Source of the DNA: Areca catechu
Taxonomy: Eukaryota > Streptophyta > Magnoliopsida > Arecales > Arecaceae
Length of the DNA: 64,000 nucleotides
Assembly: GCA_021397845.1 (NCBI GenBank)
Contig: JAHSVC010000018.1
Location: forward strand, 1-64,000
Direction: 5' to 3'
The notes beneath the pieces were generated by a model. It was not told the DNA's origin. It saw nothing but the letters and a program-made list of their open reading frames with translations, and did not search any database. A program made the position numbers and the translations under genes. Positions 1 through 10,551 of the stretch are shown here, piece by piece (the stretch's first letter is position 1; the number at the start of each line of letters is the position of its first letter).

Positions 1-986
1 GGATTTAATCGAGTCACCCGCGAGGATCATGCCTCGAACCCGTGACCGGTGGGAGATAGGCTAAGCCTCTACCAACCGGCTACTCTGCCTTAGCGATGTA
101 GCAATCTTTTGTTAATTGAACAACCATGACATGTTTGTTATGGAAATAATCATAAAATGAAGTCACCTAATTGAAGCTTTCATTGTTTTTTTTTCCGTTT
201 TAAATGTTGTGATAGCATAGAGGCATTAGTTATTTAAGATTTTGGTGATAAGTTGTTTCTTGAGTTTTTTGATTAGCTAGCTCTGGTTAGATGATGCCAT
301 ATTCATTGCATATGGTTTTAACTAAGTTAAGATGAACTTTATATTTTGCTTGAAGTGATATTGATAAGATTTTGATCTCAAATTGTAATCATGTTTGTAG
401 ATAAGAACTTCCCTTCAAGTCCTGGCGTTGCAACGCGACGGTCACTCAGTAAGCTTCAGATACTCTTGTGGACCCAATATTTTTTATGCCGGTATTGGAG
501 CCATACTGGTTGGCCGTGACATGGATTGGTACACTGTCATGCTGTTCCATGGCAAGCCTAAATCGACATAGCAAAGAGAATGGGGAAGAGGAAATTGAGG
601 AGAGGAAAAGAGAAGGGGGAGAGAAAGGGAGAGGGAGAGGGTGGGGAGGCTCCCCCCCCCCTCTCTCTCTCTCTCCTCTCTGGAGGAGGGCAAAGCTCAA
701 AAGGCCTTGGAGGCCTCTCGGCGTTTATCTCTCCTTCTCCCACTGCCTTGCCCCCCCTTCTCTCTTTCTCTTTGTTTTCCTCTCTTTCCTTCTCCCTCCC
801 CCCATCCTGGCTAATATTTCGTTTCGAATGACAGCTCATCGAATGCTAGAGCTGTCTTGGTCGGCCACTGATACAGTTCAGCATGCCCTGAGGCCCGAAC
901 AAGGTGGTTTAGGATGGTTTGGCCAACCTTGATGGGGCCATTTATTGTTTTGCTTGATTCTTTTAACAATGTTATGTTTGCTTCAG
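1..986. other. Presumed intron/upstream DNA of the RPOT gene, no exon recognised
   Basis: No coding exon is recognisable before the RPOT exon at 987. The stretch lies on the intron side of a clear splice acceptor (pyrimidines followed by CAG at 984-986), so it is read as intron. Around 470-570 and 820-930 are repeat-like sequences of unknown family, with a simple-sequence block between them (575-806). Short open frames here are composition effects. The next upstream RPOT exon must lie outside the window or be lost. Confidence 0.5.
575..806. repeat. Purine-rich then pyrimidine-rich low-complexity block
   Basis: About 580-648 is almost pure GA on the + strand, followed by a C/T run (649-680), a short mixed segment and another CT-rich run (721-806). 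The purine arm can pair with the pyrimidine arms, so the block could fold back or form triplex-like DNA. It creates long open frames in several frames on both strands, which are not genes. Confidence 0.8.
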
Positions 987-1100
987 GTTTCAGTAAAGCG
1001 GCAGAAGTCAGCTTTTCCTCCAAATTTGTGCACTCTCTTGATGGTTCACATATGATGATGACTGCCATTTCATGCAAGAATGCTGGTTTACACTTTGCAG
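987..1100 (+). pseudogene. RPOT: RPOT exon with catalytic motif C, one-base deletion
   Basis: The acceptor CAG ends at 986 and the donor GT starts at 1101, leaving a one-base overhang (G) that completes a glycine codon with the next exon. The exon carries motif C of single-subunit RNA polymerases (HSLDGS); its aspartate is one of the two metal-binding catalytic residues. The first 13 codons read VSVKRQKSAFPPN in one frame. The rest reads on in another frame because one T is missing in the T run at about 1024. Confidence 0.8.
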
Positions 1101-2898
1101 GTCTAGTTTTGATTTCAATATAAGCAAGTTTGCAGTTTGAATGGTTTAATTAGATATGTAATTGAAACATGGATTTCTATATTAGCTGAAACAGGAACGT
1201 CATATTCACACCCATAACTATCACCAAGAAGCCTTAACCCCACCATTCGGGGTTAAGGTAATGGATCCTTCTTTTGGTTATCTTCTATGGGCCAGATTTT
1301 CCAACATCAGTTGCTTTTCTCAATCCTTTTTCACAGATCCTTGTTATTGTATATCGTCTGCTCCATTTCCCACATTTTTGACACCAATCCACATCTTTTA
1401 GCTTGTCAAGGCCTCCTCAATCTTTGCTACAGATGGATCATTTTAGTTAGTTTTCCATGGTTTTATCCTCCCAAATCACTCCTATATGTTCGGTTGTCTC
1501 CTGGAACCCAGACTCAGAAGTAGGTTAAAAGGCCAGGGCTTGTGGGTGATGAATGTGTAGAGGATTGAAATGTTGCTGATCTTTCACCAGCAACAGAAAA
1601 CAAAAAACGAACATGGCTGGTATGCAACAGAATGATGTTGTTCAAGGCTCAGAGAAAGACTAATTAAGGTTGTGAACTGAAAAGAAATCATCTGAATGAT
1701 AATCTGTAGGATGCTAACAGCAAGCGCACCCAACAAGATGTTATTAGAACTTCCTAATTGTTACATCAGAGCTTCTTGAAGCAAGTACATCAAAATTGAA
1801 GAAGTAGAAAGGAGAAATAGAAGAAGTGAAGATGGCGTAGGACTCATCTGTCTCCCTTTTCTCTCTTTGCAATCAGAATTTTTAGATCTGCCCTCTCTCC
1901 CCAGCAAAACTCTTTATTGCTTCTTAAGGGGCTGGCCAACTAAGGAATCTTAGGTTACAGGAAACTAAAATAAACAAAGATCTTGCTAGTTTCTATCAAA
2001 TCTGATCAGATTCTGAAAATGAAACAAAAGATGATTTCCAAACAGCTACATAGAAATTGTTCTACCATTCTGCATGCTGTGAAAGAACACATGGTGAATT
2101 CTTTCATATAAACAGAAAGCAATGGTATCTATTGGCATGGCCTATTTGGTAACTTATAGGTTCCCGGAAAAGCTATTTTATCCCTTATAGCATTTAGTAC
2201 CTCAATTCTTTCTTGTTTTGATGATATACCCACCGTTATCTCATTTACATTCCATGGATTTATTATGTGACCTATGAAATGTCAACAAATTTACTCTCCA
2301 CAAGTGTAACCTATTTTACATGGTCTTGGGTACAATTATTGGATGCAGTACATGTCCTAAGCATTAGATCCTTCTAATGTTATAATTAGTTTTCTCCCTT
2401 GCAGATCTGTACCTGTCACACCTGCATAACTAACTTCAGGGTAAACTTGATGTGTTATAGATATAATAGAATTTAACTTTAGAATACAAGCTTCAAGCCC
2501 ATCTTGGTGTAGACCCACCATGATTGGAAGTCCTATAAAAGCTAGTATTTAGCTTGTGAGATTTCTCCTCGTCTCTCAAGAATGGTAAGCCCGCCCAAAA
2601 TAGTAGTTCTGTGTACAACTACCAAAAACACCAGACATACTGGAAAGTGCATTTTATTTAGGAAGTTAAATGAATGTGACTATTTCAAATGACTTGTTAA
2701 AAAGCAGACTAGACCACGGACTTGTTTCTTCTAAATGAAATGCTAAAAAACTGTGAGATCCAAATCTAGGTTGATAGTTTTAAATAAAAAAGAAACTGTA
2801 CAGCTTACTCTGAAATCCTGGCTAAGATTTGACCTCAGACTCTGACATGCTGTTAGTTTTTCTTTTTATATTAAATCTTCAATGGACTCTATCTGCAG

Positions 2899-3002
2899 GG
2901 GTGCATGACTCGTTCTGGACGCATGCTTGTGATATAGACAGGATGAATCAAATCCTAAGAGAACAATTTGTGGAGCTTTACAACACTCCAATTCTTGAGA
3001 AT
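2899..3002 (+). CDS. RPOT: RPOT penultimate exon
   Basis: Lies between acceptor AG (2897-2898) and donor GTGAGT (3003). Two bases complete the split glycine codon, then 34 codons read VHDSFWTHACD through the conserved ELYNTPILEN. The H-D-S-x-W-T-H-A-C-D stretch is a hallmark of the polymerase C-terminal region that contacts the incoming nucleotide. No disruption is seen. Confidence 0.87.
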
Positions 3003-3196
3003 GTGAGTACATTGTGACCAAGTTCTTGTTCTCTTTTTCTCATTTTAGGCATGCAACAAAAAGTAAGAATAATATAATGTCATATTAGAGAGAGATTTTA
3101 TTTTATTTATTTATTTATTTTTGTGGTAGATCAGTTACAAAGCTCTATTTCTGATGTTTTTTTTTTTCCTGAAATTTCGCTGCTGCTTCGATTCAG

Positions 3197-3307
3197 CTGC
3201 TTGAGGACTTCCAGACATCCTTCCCGGCATTGACTTTTCCTCCTCTGCCAGATCGGGGTGACTTTGACCTTAAGAAAGTTCTCGAGTCTCCTTATTTCTT
3301 CAACTGA
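3197..3307 (+). CDS. RPOT: RPOT last exon and stop codon
   Basis: Begins after acceptor AG at 3195-3196 and runs 36 codons to TGA (3305-3307). It encodes LLEDFQTSFP, then LPDRGDFDLKKVLESPYFFN. The terminal aromatic-aromatic-Asn ending is typical of RpoT proteins, where the C-terminal carboxylate lies in the active-site region. The exon is intact. Confidence 0.87.
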   Translation: MLEDFQTSFPALTFPPLPDRGDFDLKKVLESPYFFN

Positions 3308-4733
3308 TTTTTCATTTGTAAACTGAGGTTCAGCATTCACTTGCTCCTAGCTCCTTTTGGAATGAAATGATGCCTTGCGTATCTTTCTTCATGAGAATCA
3401 TGCATTGCAGATCGGGCATTCAAGACCCAGATGTTCTGCAGTAGACATGCCGAGCACAAACCAGCATTCAACCGAGATACCCTTTTCAGAACAACATACT
3501 ACTAACATGGTAATTCTGTGCAGCATAGGTAGTGTAAAGATTTTGGTGACTTGGAAGAACTTTTATATTGAGTCATTTGTGGATGACCGGTATTCTTGAA
3601 GAAATGAGGAATGTAGCTGTTGAATGTTGACAGCAGTCATCATCAGAAAATGAAGCACTGTACGATGCTACAAGGCAGCAAGCAGTGTTTCAGAATAGGT
3701 TCAATTTGTAGACCAACATATTCAGTCTGTAATGGAAGAGAATCTGGGGAGATGATAGAAATGAGAATTGCAGTGCCAATACGTAATGTAGGGTCATTTA
3801 TTCATTTACATTCAATATCACCATTCAATGTTCAAAAACTATTTGAATATTGATAACATTTTTACTGTAATTGCCAATTTCCTTGCCATGCAGACAACTA
3901 TTTCTTCTTCTTCGCCTTCTTTTTTTAATGTTTTCTTCGGTTGGGGATGCATAAAGTTATCATGCTTGTTGAAATGCAAAAAAATTAAAGGAGAAATGGC
4001 AACAGTGACTGGTAGAGTCTAAGCAGCAAATGTTTCGGTTATATATCTTGAATTTCATATTGAGAGGGGTGGGAGGGGGAACCCAAAAAACGGTTTTTCT
4101 TTTCGTTTCTCTTTTTTGGTTTGTTTGTGGATATGGAGAGAGAGAACGGCGCGGGGGAAATCAAAATTTTCTTTTTCTCTTTTTCCGCCTAAAAGACTAT
4201 TCAACGGAAATCAATAGTTTTAAGAAGATGTAAAAGGAAAAAGGTAAAGCTATAATATCAAATTTAATTTGAAAATAATGGCAATCCTAAAAGAGGGACA
4301 CAAGAATTTCATGAGCATATACTTGAACATTTTTTCCAGCCTAATTCTAAAACTCTCCTGTTTTAGAATTAGGCAAGAAGCGTAGGGAAATAACAAGGGA
4401 AATAACAAAGGAGCCCTTTGTCATGGGCTCATTGCCCAAAAAGCTTCAGCTATCGAGTAGATGACCATAAACCCAAGTGGAATCTCCTTACCAGCTGACG
4501 TGGTATTTTTACAGTACTCTCGCTTAACCTTGTGATGCCTTCATCGTGGATTTGCTCCTGGTCGAGAGGAGGGCCTACTTATGCCCTGGGTCCTATGAGA
4601 CCTTGGCATCCCCGGTGATAGACCACATAAATGGTGAGATTGTCACAAAAAAAAATAAAAAAATATATAAAAAAAAAACTAAAAGTCTCAAACAAGCTCT
4701 TCTTTTTTTTTTTTTTTTTTTTTTTTTTAATTA
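3308..4733. other. Region downstream of RPOT: presumed 3' UTR, then AT-rich spacer
   Basis: The first few hundred bases are probably the RPOT 3' UTR; no poly(A) signal stands out. Short open frames at 3375-3600, 3620-3850 and 4030-4230 show no recognisable domain. At 4649-4679 and 4702-4728 are A-rich and T-rich homopolymer stretches that can pair with each other, directly before the truncated retrotransposon. Confidence 0.5.
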
Positions 4734-5553
4734 GGTTGGGATAAATTGGTTCAGCAAATGCCATTGATGGTTCAGGGATACATTTGAATCCCTACTAGAT
4801 CGCTCGTCCAGATCGAGAGGCCCGAAGGTGCCAGAAGGCTCGAAGGTGACTCCACAGGCTGAAGAAGCAACAACTTAACATCACCATTTCGGTCTCCTCA
4901 CTGGGTCAGTCTTTGGCCTACGTCGAAGAGAGCGGTATGTGGCCATGTCTGCTCTAAAGAAGGGGCTCCGATCATCTAGGCTCATATTCTTCTTGGACAA
5001 AAGATTTCCGACAAGCTACACTGAGCTCTTGGCAATGGCTCAAAAGTACACGGATGCCGAGGAGCAAGCGGCAAACCAGCACCTGATTGAACGGAAATCC
5101 ATTTTCAAGAAGAAGAGCAATAGGAAATCCATTTTTTTTTTTTTTTTTTTTTTTTAATGAGGTTGGGATAAATTGGTTCAGCAAATGCCAATTGATGGTT
5201 CAGGGATACATTTGAATCCCTACTAGATCGCTCGTCCAGATCGAGAGGCCCGAAGGTGCCAGAAGGCTCGAAGGTGACTCCACAGGCTGAAGAAGCAACA
5301 ACTTAACATCACCATTTCGGTCTCCTCACTGGGTCAGTCTTTGGCCTACGTCGAAGAGAGCGGTATGTGGCCATGTCTGCTCTAAAGAAGGGGCTCCGAT
5401 CATCTAGGCTCATATTCTTCTTGGACAAAAGATTTCCGACAAGCTACATTGAGCTCTTGGCAAGGGCTCAAAAGTACACGGATGCCGAGGAGCAAGCGGC
5501 AAACCAGCACCTGATTGAACGGAAATCCATTTTCAAGAAGAAGAGCAATAGGA
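4734..5553 (+). repeat. Tandem duplication (about 427 bp) of a 5' LTR-gag chimera
   Basis: Copies at 4734-5125 and 5161-5553 are almost identical. In each, the first about 203 bp (to 4936 and 5364) match the start of the 3' LTR at 15427, and the rest is gag coding for AMSALKKGLRSSR. A T homopolymer precedes both copies. At the end of copy 1 the motif GGAAATCCATTTT, which also lies about 30 bp earlier, is repeated before the T run. This suggests slippage or template switching at short homology. The LTR first base is G instead of T (TGTTGG expected). Confidence 0.85.
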
Positions 5554-5933
5554 GGCCGAATCCCCCCACACCCTCCAATATCGATGACTCTACTTGACGA
5601 CGTAGTCCCAAGCCCAAAGTATTAGGTAGAAAATTTGATTCATATACTCCCCTCAATCTTCCAAGGGAGAGAATCTTAATGAAGATAGAGAAAGAAAGTT
5701 ATCTCCAGCAGCCGCGCCCCATGAGGACGTCCTCCTCTGCGAGGAATAGAAGCAAGTACTGCCGATTCCATAGGAATCACGGCCACAATACCGAAGACTG
5801 CATTCAACTCAAGGATGCAATAGAAGACCTAATCAAAAGGGGATACTTGGAAAAATACATCGGCCACCCAGAAACTCGACCTGAAGCTGCCACCCCTCAA
5901 AGGGCCATTAAAGAAGCTGAACTGCCTAACTAG
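5365..5933 (+). pseudogene. gag: Tat-1 gag, C-terminal part with zinc-knuckle-like motif
   Basis: Gag packages element RNA in cytoplasmic virus-like particles. The surviving part starts inside the retrotransposon gag domain (MSALKKGLRSSRL, FFLDKRFPTSY) and continues past a TGA at 5595-5597 to the C-x2-H-type motif YCRFHRNHGHNTEDC (about 5759-5803), the atypical zinc-finger pattern of Tat gag proteins. KRGYLEKYIG follows, as in the other two elements here. The N-terminal half is missing because the LTR is fused to mid-gag. Confidence 0.85.
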
Positions 5934-5939
5934 AGGCCC

Positions 5940-6500
5940 ATTGATGGAAGGGTGGGCATGCTGCATCGACAAATCGATTGGAGGAGAGCTGAAGAAGATG
6001 ATCCCAAGAGGCTCAAGGGCAATAACTCCGTATACTTCTCCGACGATGACCTCCAGGGAGTCCAGCTTCTATACAATGACCCTGTTGTAGTCTTGGCCAT
6101 TGTGGCCAATTATGATGTAAGGCATATTTTAGTAGACAATGGAAGCTCCGTCGATGTTTTGCTTTATGATTCATTCTTCAGGTCTAGGGACAAGCTACAA
6201 AAATCTCTTATACCCCTGACTGCGTTTGGAGGCAACTAAATCAGAGTCGAGGAAAAAATAATATTGCCTGTAACCCTCGGTACAGAACCGTGTCAAAAGA
6301 TGTTTCTCATTAATTTCGTGGTAGTTCGAACTCCATCGGCCTACAACGCAATATTGGGATGGCCCGTGTTGAACAAATTCAGGACCGTAGTCTCGACATA
6401 CCACCTTCTAATGCACTTTCCCACCCGAAGTGGGATTAGGGAAGCAAGAGGGGATCAAAGGGCTGCCCGACAGTGCTTGATAATACAGGACAAGCAATCG
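5940..6500 (+). pseudogene. pol: Tat-1 aspartic protease
   Basis: Retropepsin-type protease region that would cut the Gag-Pol polyprotein. The active-site motif reads VDNGSSVDVLLYDSF (about 6130-6175). Downstream FGGN is followed by TAA (6237-6239) where Tat-2 and other members have CAA (Gln), a C-to-T change. The region continues through LPVTLGTEP and AYNAILGWPVLNKF, the usual end of this domain. It is in the same reading frame as the following reverse transcriptase except for stops. Confidence 0.85.
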
Positions 6501-7990
6501 GCTGATCTCATCACCCTAGATCAGCTGGACCTAAGAGATCAGATGGAGAATTGTGGGGAACCAATGGAGAGGACTGTTTCTGTGTCTTTAGATGAAGACG
6601 ACCCCACCACAACAGTGCAGATCGGAAGCTTGCTCGATGAGGGAACGAAGACAAGGCTGATCCGTTTCCTAGGGAATAATGCTGTTGTCTTTGCCTGGTC
6701 GGCTTTGAACATGCCTAGGATCCCTACCGAAGTAATAACTTATCAGCTGGAAGTTGCCTCTAACTATAAGCTGATTCGGCATAAGAAGAGGAACTTTATC
6801 CTTGAAAGACAAAGGGCGATAGATGAAGAAGTGGGTAAGCTTCTTAAAAGCTGGATTTGTCAGAGAAGTACGTTATCCAGAGTGGATAGCTAATGTTGTG
6901 ATGGTAAGGAAGGCTAACAACAAGTAGAAGATTTGTATCGATTACACAGATCTCAACAAGGCTTGTCCAAAAGACAGCTTCCCCTTGTCCAAGATAGACC
7001 AGCTGGTCGATGCCACTGCTGGTCACCAGCTACTAAACTTCATGGATGCTTTTTCCAACTAAACGATATACGAATGGATCCTGAAGATGAGGAGAAGACG
7101 TCCTTCGAATAGAAAAGGGACTATATTGCTACAAGATGATGCCATTCAGCTTGAAAAATGCCGGGGCGACATTCCAAAGGCTAATCAACAAAGAATTCGA
7201 GATGTAGTTGGGGAAGAATGTGGAGGCATACGTCGATGACATGATCATGAAAAGCCTCCTCAAAAAAGATCATATTAAAGACTTAGAAAAATCTTTCAAT
7301 GCCCTACGACGTCACCAGATGAAGCTGAACCCAGCCAAGTGTACCTTCGACATGACCTCTGGCAAGTTTCTAGGATTTCTTGTTACCAAACGAGGGATAG
7401 AGGCCAACTCGAAGAAGATACAAGTTATCCGAAGTATAAGGCATCCCTCTTGCAAAAAGGAGGTACAACAGTTAACTGGGAGAATCATCTCTTTAAGCCG
7501 ATTCATCTCTCAGTCGGCTGAAAGGTGTCTCCCTTTCTTTAAAGTCTTTCGATAGTCACAAAATTTGGAATGGTCCGAAGACTATCGTGGTGCCTTTGAA
7601 GAACTGAAAAAATATTTGGAGAATCTCCCTCTACTTTCTAAACCCCAAGAAGGAGAGACCCTTTATGTATACCTCTCCGCTTTGGATGAGGCGATTAGTG
7701 CGATACTCGTCCGAAAGAGGGCAGATAATCTTCAAAAACCAATCTACTATACCAGCAAAATATTACATGATACCGAAGTAAGGTACCTACAGAAGCTCAT
7801 ATACTCACCGGTGATTGCGGCAAAGCACTTGCGACTATACTTTCAATCCCATTCTACTGTGGTCATGATGGACCAACCTTTGAAAGTTATCCTCCGATGC
7901 CCTGATACTTCGGGGAGGATAGCAAAGTAGGCCATAAAGCTTTGAGAATTTGACATCAACTTCCAGCCTACATCGACAATGAAAGTATAG
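6501..7990 (+). pseudogene. pol: Tat-1 reverse transcriptase and RNase H
   Basis: Recognisable RT blocks are MPRIPTEVITYQLEV, IDYTDLNKACPKDSF, a PFSLKNAGATFQRL equivalent and the catalytic AYVDDMIMKS (about 7226-7255). The thumb and connection read RHQMKLNPAKCTF and the RNase H part YVYLSALDEAISAILVRKRA and PIYYTSKIL. Stops include TAG for Trp (KWR motif, near 6930), TAG for Gln (near 7205), TAG near 7555 and TAG near 7928. Small deletions also shift the frame near 7060-7120. The element cannot make a working enzyme. Confidence 0.85.
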
Positions 7991-8470
7991 GTGCTGGCTG
8001 ACTTCATAGCCGAATGCACATGGGGCCCAGAAGATGACTGGCAACGAGCCGAAGAAGATGAGGCCATCCGAAAGGACTCAGAGTCTACATGGATGCTCCA
8101 TGTGGATGGGGCTTCAAATTCGGCGGGATACGGAGCAGGCCTCATATTAGCCAGCCCAAGTGGGCATACTATGGAATATGCTCTACGCTTCTCCTTCCAT
8201 GCTTCGAACAATCAAGTTGAATATGAAGCCCTCCTTGCAGGACTCTGAATCGCAAAAGAGCTAGGGATTCGGAGGATCCAACTCTTTTGGATTCTCAGCT
8301 GGTGGTAAACCAGGTGAAGGGTGAGTTCGAAACGGATCCTACCATGGCTCAATACTTGGACAAAGCGTGGGCTCTGGTTTCTTAGTTAGAATTCTTCGAG
8401 ATCATCCATGTCCCGTGAATGGAGAACTCCCGAGCCGATGCATTGTCCAGGCTCGCAACAACTACCCTGA
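7991..8470 (+). pseudogene. pol: Tat-1 second, archaeal-type RNase H (aRNH)
   Basis: LADFIAECTW leads into WMLHVDGASNSAGYGAGLI (first catalytic Asp, near 8105) and SNNQVEYEALLAGL (catalytic Glu). A TGA near 8247 replaces the Arg codon found in Tat-2. Later parts, including the DSQLVVNQ and RADALSRLA equivalents near 8293 and 8430, are frameshifted. An additional RNase H of this type is the defining feature of the Tat lineage. Confidence 0.83.
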
Positions 8471-9790
8471 ATCCCTCGATCGTACCTTCATAGAGTATCT
8501 AGAAGCTCCAAGTACTGCAGAGGAAACACTAGAGGTACATCCTATCGAGCATGAGCTCAGCTGGATGAACCCTATTCTCAAATTTTTGAATAAAGGCTCA
8601 CTACCCCAAGACAAGGTTGAAGCCAAACAAATCTGTTGGATGGCATCCCAGTACATTATTTGGATGGAGCTTTATATAAAAGATCTTTCACGCAACCTTT
8701 GTTGAAGTGCTTGGGACCATCCGATGCCGACTATGCCCTAAGAGAGGTTCATGAGGGCATATGTGGAGATCACTTGGGGAGAAGATCCATGGCGTACAAG
8801 ATAATACACCAAGATTACTACTGGCCAACCATTCAGAAGGATTTCATCGATTTCGTTCGAAGATGCGACCAGTGCCAAAAATATGCTAATATTCAAAGAC
8901 GATCGGTGAGCCAGTTACCCAGTTAACGGCACCATGGCCCTTCGCTCAATGGGGCATGGACATTCTTGGTCTATTTCCACTAACATTCGGATAACAGAAG
9001 TTTCTCATAGTGGCTATCAATTACTTTACCAAGTGGGTCGAAGCCAAATCCTTAGCACACATTACCGAAGGAAAGGTTGAAAGCTTCATGAGGAACTTTG
9101 TTATATTCCAGTCTGGAATTTCCCATGCCATAGTCACAGACAATGGGAGATAATTCGATAATCCAAAGTTCAAGGACTTCTGCACCAATACCATATACTT
9201 CACAAATTGACTTCCGTCTGTCATCCCCGGGCTAATGGAAAGCTGAAGTAACAAACCGAACCATTCTTCATGGTTTGAAGACCAGACTGAATGACGCCAA
9301 AGGGCTCTGGGCTGAAGAATTGAATTCCGTTCTTTGGGCATATCGAACAACTCCCATAATGGCCACTGGCGAATCTCCGTTTCACTTGACTTATGGCATC
9401 GAAGTAGTTCTTCCTGTGGAGGTTACTTTGCAATCCTTAAGGATCGACCAGTACAAGGAGCCAAAGAATTCGGAACGCTGAAGAGTGAACTTAGATCTGC
9501 TACAAGGCACCAGGCTTCATGCTCAGATGAAGATAGTGGCGTACCAATAGAGGATCGCCAAATACTACAACTCTAGGATGAAGGAACGCACTTTTCGACC
9601 TGAAGACTTAGTACTGCAAAGATCCAAAGTATCCAAACCGACAGAGTAAGGCAAACTCTCCCCCAATTAGGAAGGCCAATATCGGATCAAGGAAGTCATA
9701 TGTCCAGGGACCTATCAGCTCGAGACCTTAGCTGGTTCTACACTGCCTCGACCTTGGAATGTAGAGAACCTTTGCAAGTATTATCAATAA
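8471..9790 (+). pseudogene. pol: Tat-1 integrase
   Basis: The HHCC zinc-binding segment reads EVHEGICGDHLGRRSMAYK and CDQCQKYANIQ (about 8740-8895). The DDE core retains the first Asp near 8960 and TDNGR near 9137-9151, followed by TAA in place of Gln. A frameshifted NGEAEVTNRTI equivalent lies near 9235. The C-terminal part ends NLCKYYQ and TAA at 9788-9790, exactly the ending seen in Tat-2 and Tat-3. Stops occur at several CAA/CAG/CGA/TGG codons (for example near 9481, 9548, 9647 and 9668). Confidence 0.84.
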
Positions 9791-9819
9791 AAGTTTCTTT
9801 TTGGAGAGACTTCAGTAAA

Positions 9820-10250
9820 AAGTCCATTCGAAGAGGGCCCAAACAACCTATCTTATTTCCAATCAAAGACATAGGGATGGTTCAAGTAATTTACCCTATG
9901 GTAAATCTGCAGATGTGCCGATATAGGCCCAACCAGCCTATCTTATTTCCAATCAAAGGCACAGGGATGGTTCAAGTAACCTACCCTACGGTAAATCAGT
10001 AGACGTGCTGAGGTAGGCCCAACCAGCCTATCTTATTTTCAATCAAAGGCACAGGAATGGTTCAAGTAACCTATCCTATGGTAAATCTGCATACATGCCG
10101 AGGTAGGCCTAACCAGCCTATCTTATTTTTAATTAAAGGCACAGGGATGGTTCAAGCAACCTATCCTATGATAAATTCGCAGATGTACCGAGGAGGGTCT
10201 AGACAACCTACCTTATTATCAATGAAATGCCCAAGGATATTGGCCTACCC
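9820..10250 (+). repeat. 90-bp tandem repeats after integrase (Tat-1)
   Basis: Nearly five units with an exact 90-bp register: the motif AACCAGCCTATCTTAT or a close variant begins at 9841, 9931, 10021, 10111 and 10201. Because 90 is a multiple of three, one reading frame stays open across the array; this is not evidence of a protein. Tandem repeats in this 3' untranslated position are a known habit of Tat elements. Confidence 0.9.
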
Positions 10251-10551
10251 TAGCGATGAATCCAATCAACATGAGCAGATAAGCTTCTTTACGGCCTCCG
10301 TGAGCTCAACCTGAGAAGAAAGCAGAGCCGACCAGAAATCTCAATGCTTTTCGTGAATACATCACCTAAGTATTCATAATATCGAACAATTTATATTTGA
10401 CATTGTTCTGGAACATGTTTGCCCACCAAGTCAAGACTTCTATTTTGAAGAAAAGGAGAATCTTTGTTCATTAACAGAAAAGCAGTACAATCAACTGATT
10501 CACAATTGTCAAAAAAAGAAGAAGAATAAGAAAGAGAGCTATAGCAAGGAG

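Larger units (their letters stand above)
987..3307 (+). pseudogene. RPOT: 3' end of a phage-type organellar RNA polymerase gene, frameshifted
   Basis: This family (RPOT/RpoT) comprises nucleus-encoded, T7-like single-subunit RNA polymerases imported into mitochondria or plastids to transcribe organelle genes. Three exons (987-1100, 2899-3002, 3197-3307) encode the C terminus: the motif C core HSLDGSHMMMTA, then VHDSFWTHACD, then LPDRGDFDLKKV and the family's usual ending YFFN followed by TGA. Splice sites are canonical and the exon phases fit. One base is missing in the first exon: the conserved VKRQKSAFPPN and the following FVHSLDG lie in different frames (near 1020-1027, where three T stand for an expected four). 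Exon 2 and exon 3 read cleanly. Either this is a recently disabled copy or the base is a sequencing error. The paralogue (mitochondrial, plastid or dual targeted) cannot be told from the C terminus alone. Confidence 0.85.

Noticed and set aside
468..932. 154-codon frame overlapping the RPOT upstream region
   Set aside because: It runs through the purine/pyrimidine low-complexity block, has no homology I recognise, and competes with equally long frames on the other strand.
9700..10314. Repetitive Met-Val-Gln-Val-type protein frames
   Set aside because: Translation of the 90-bp tandem repeats in the Tat-1 3' untranslated region.
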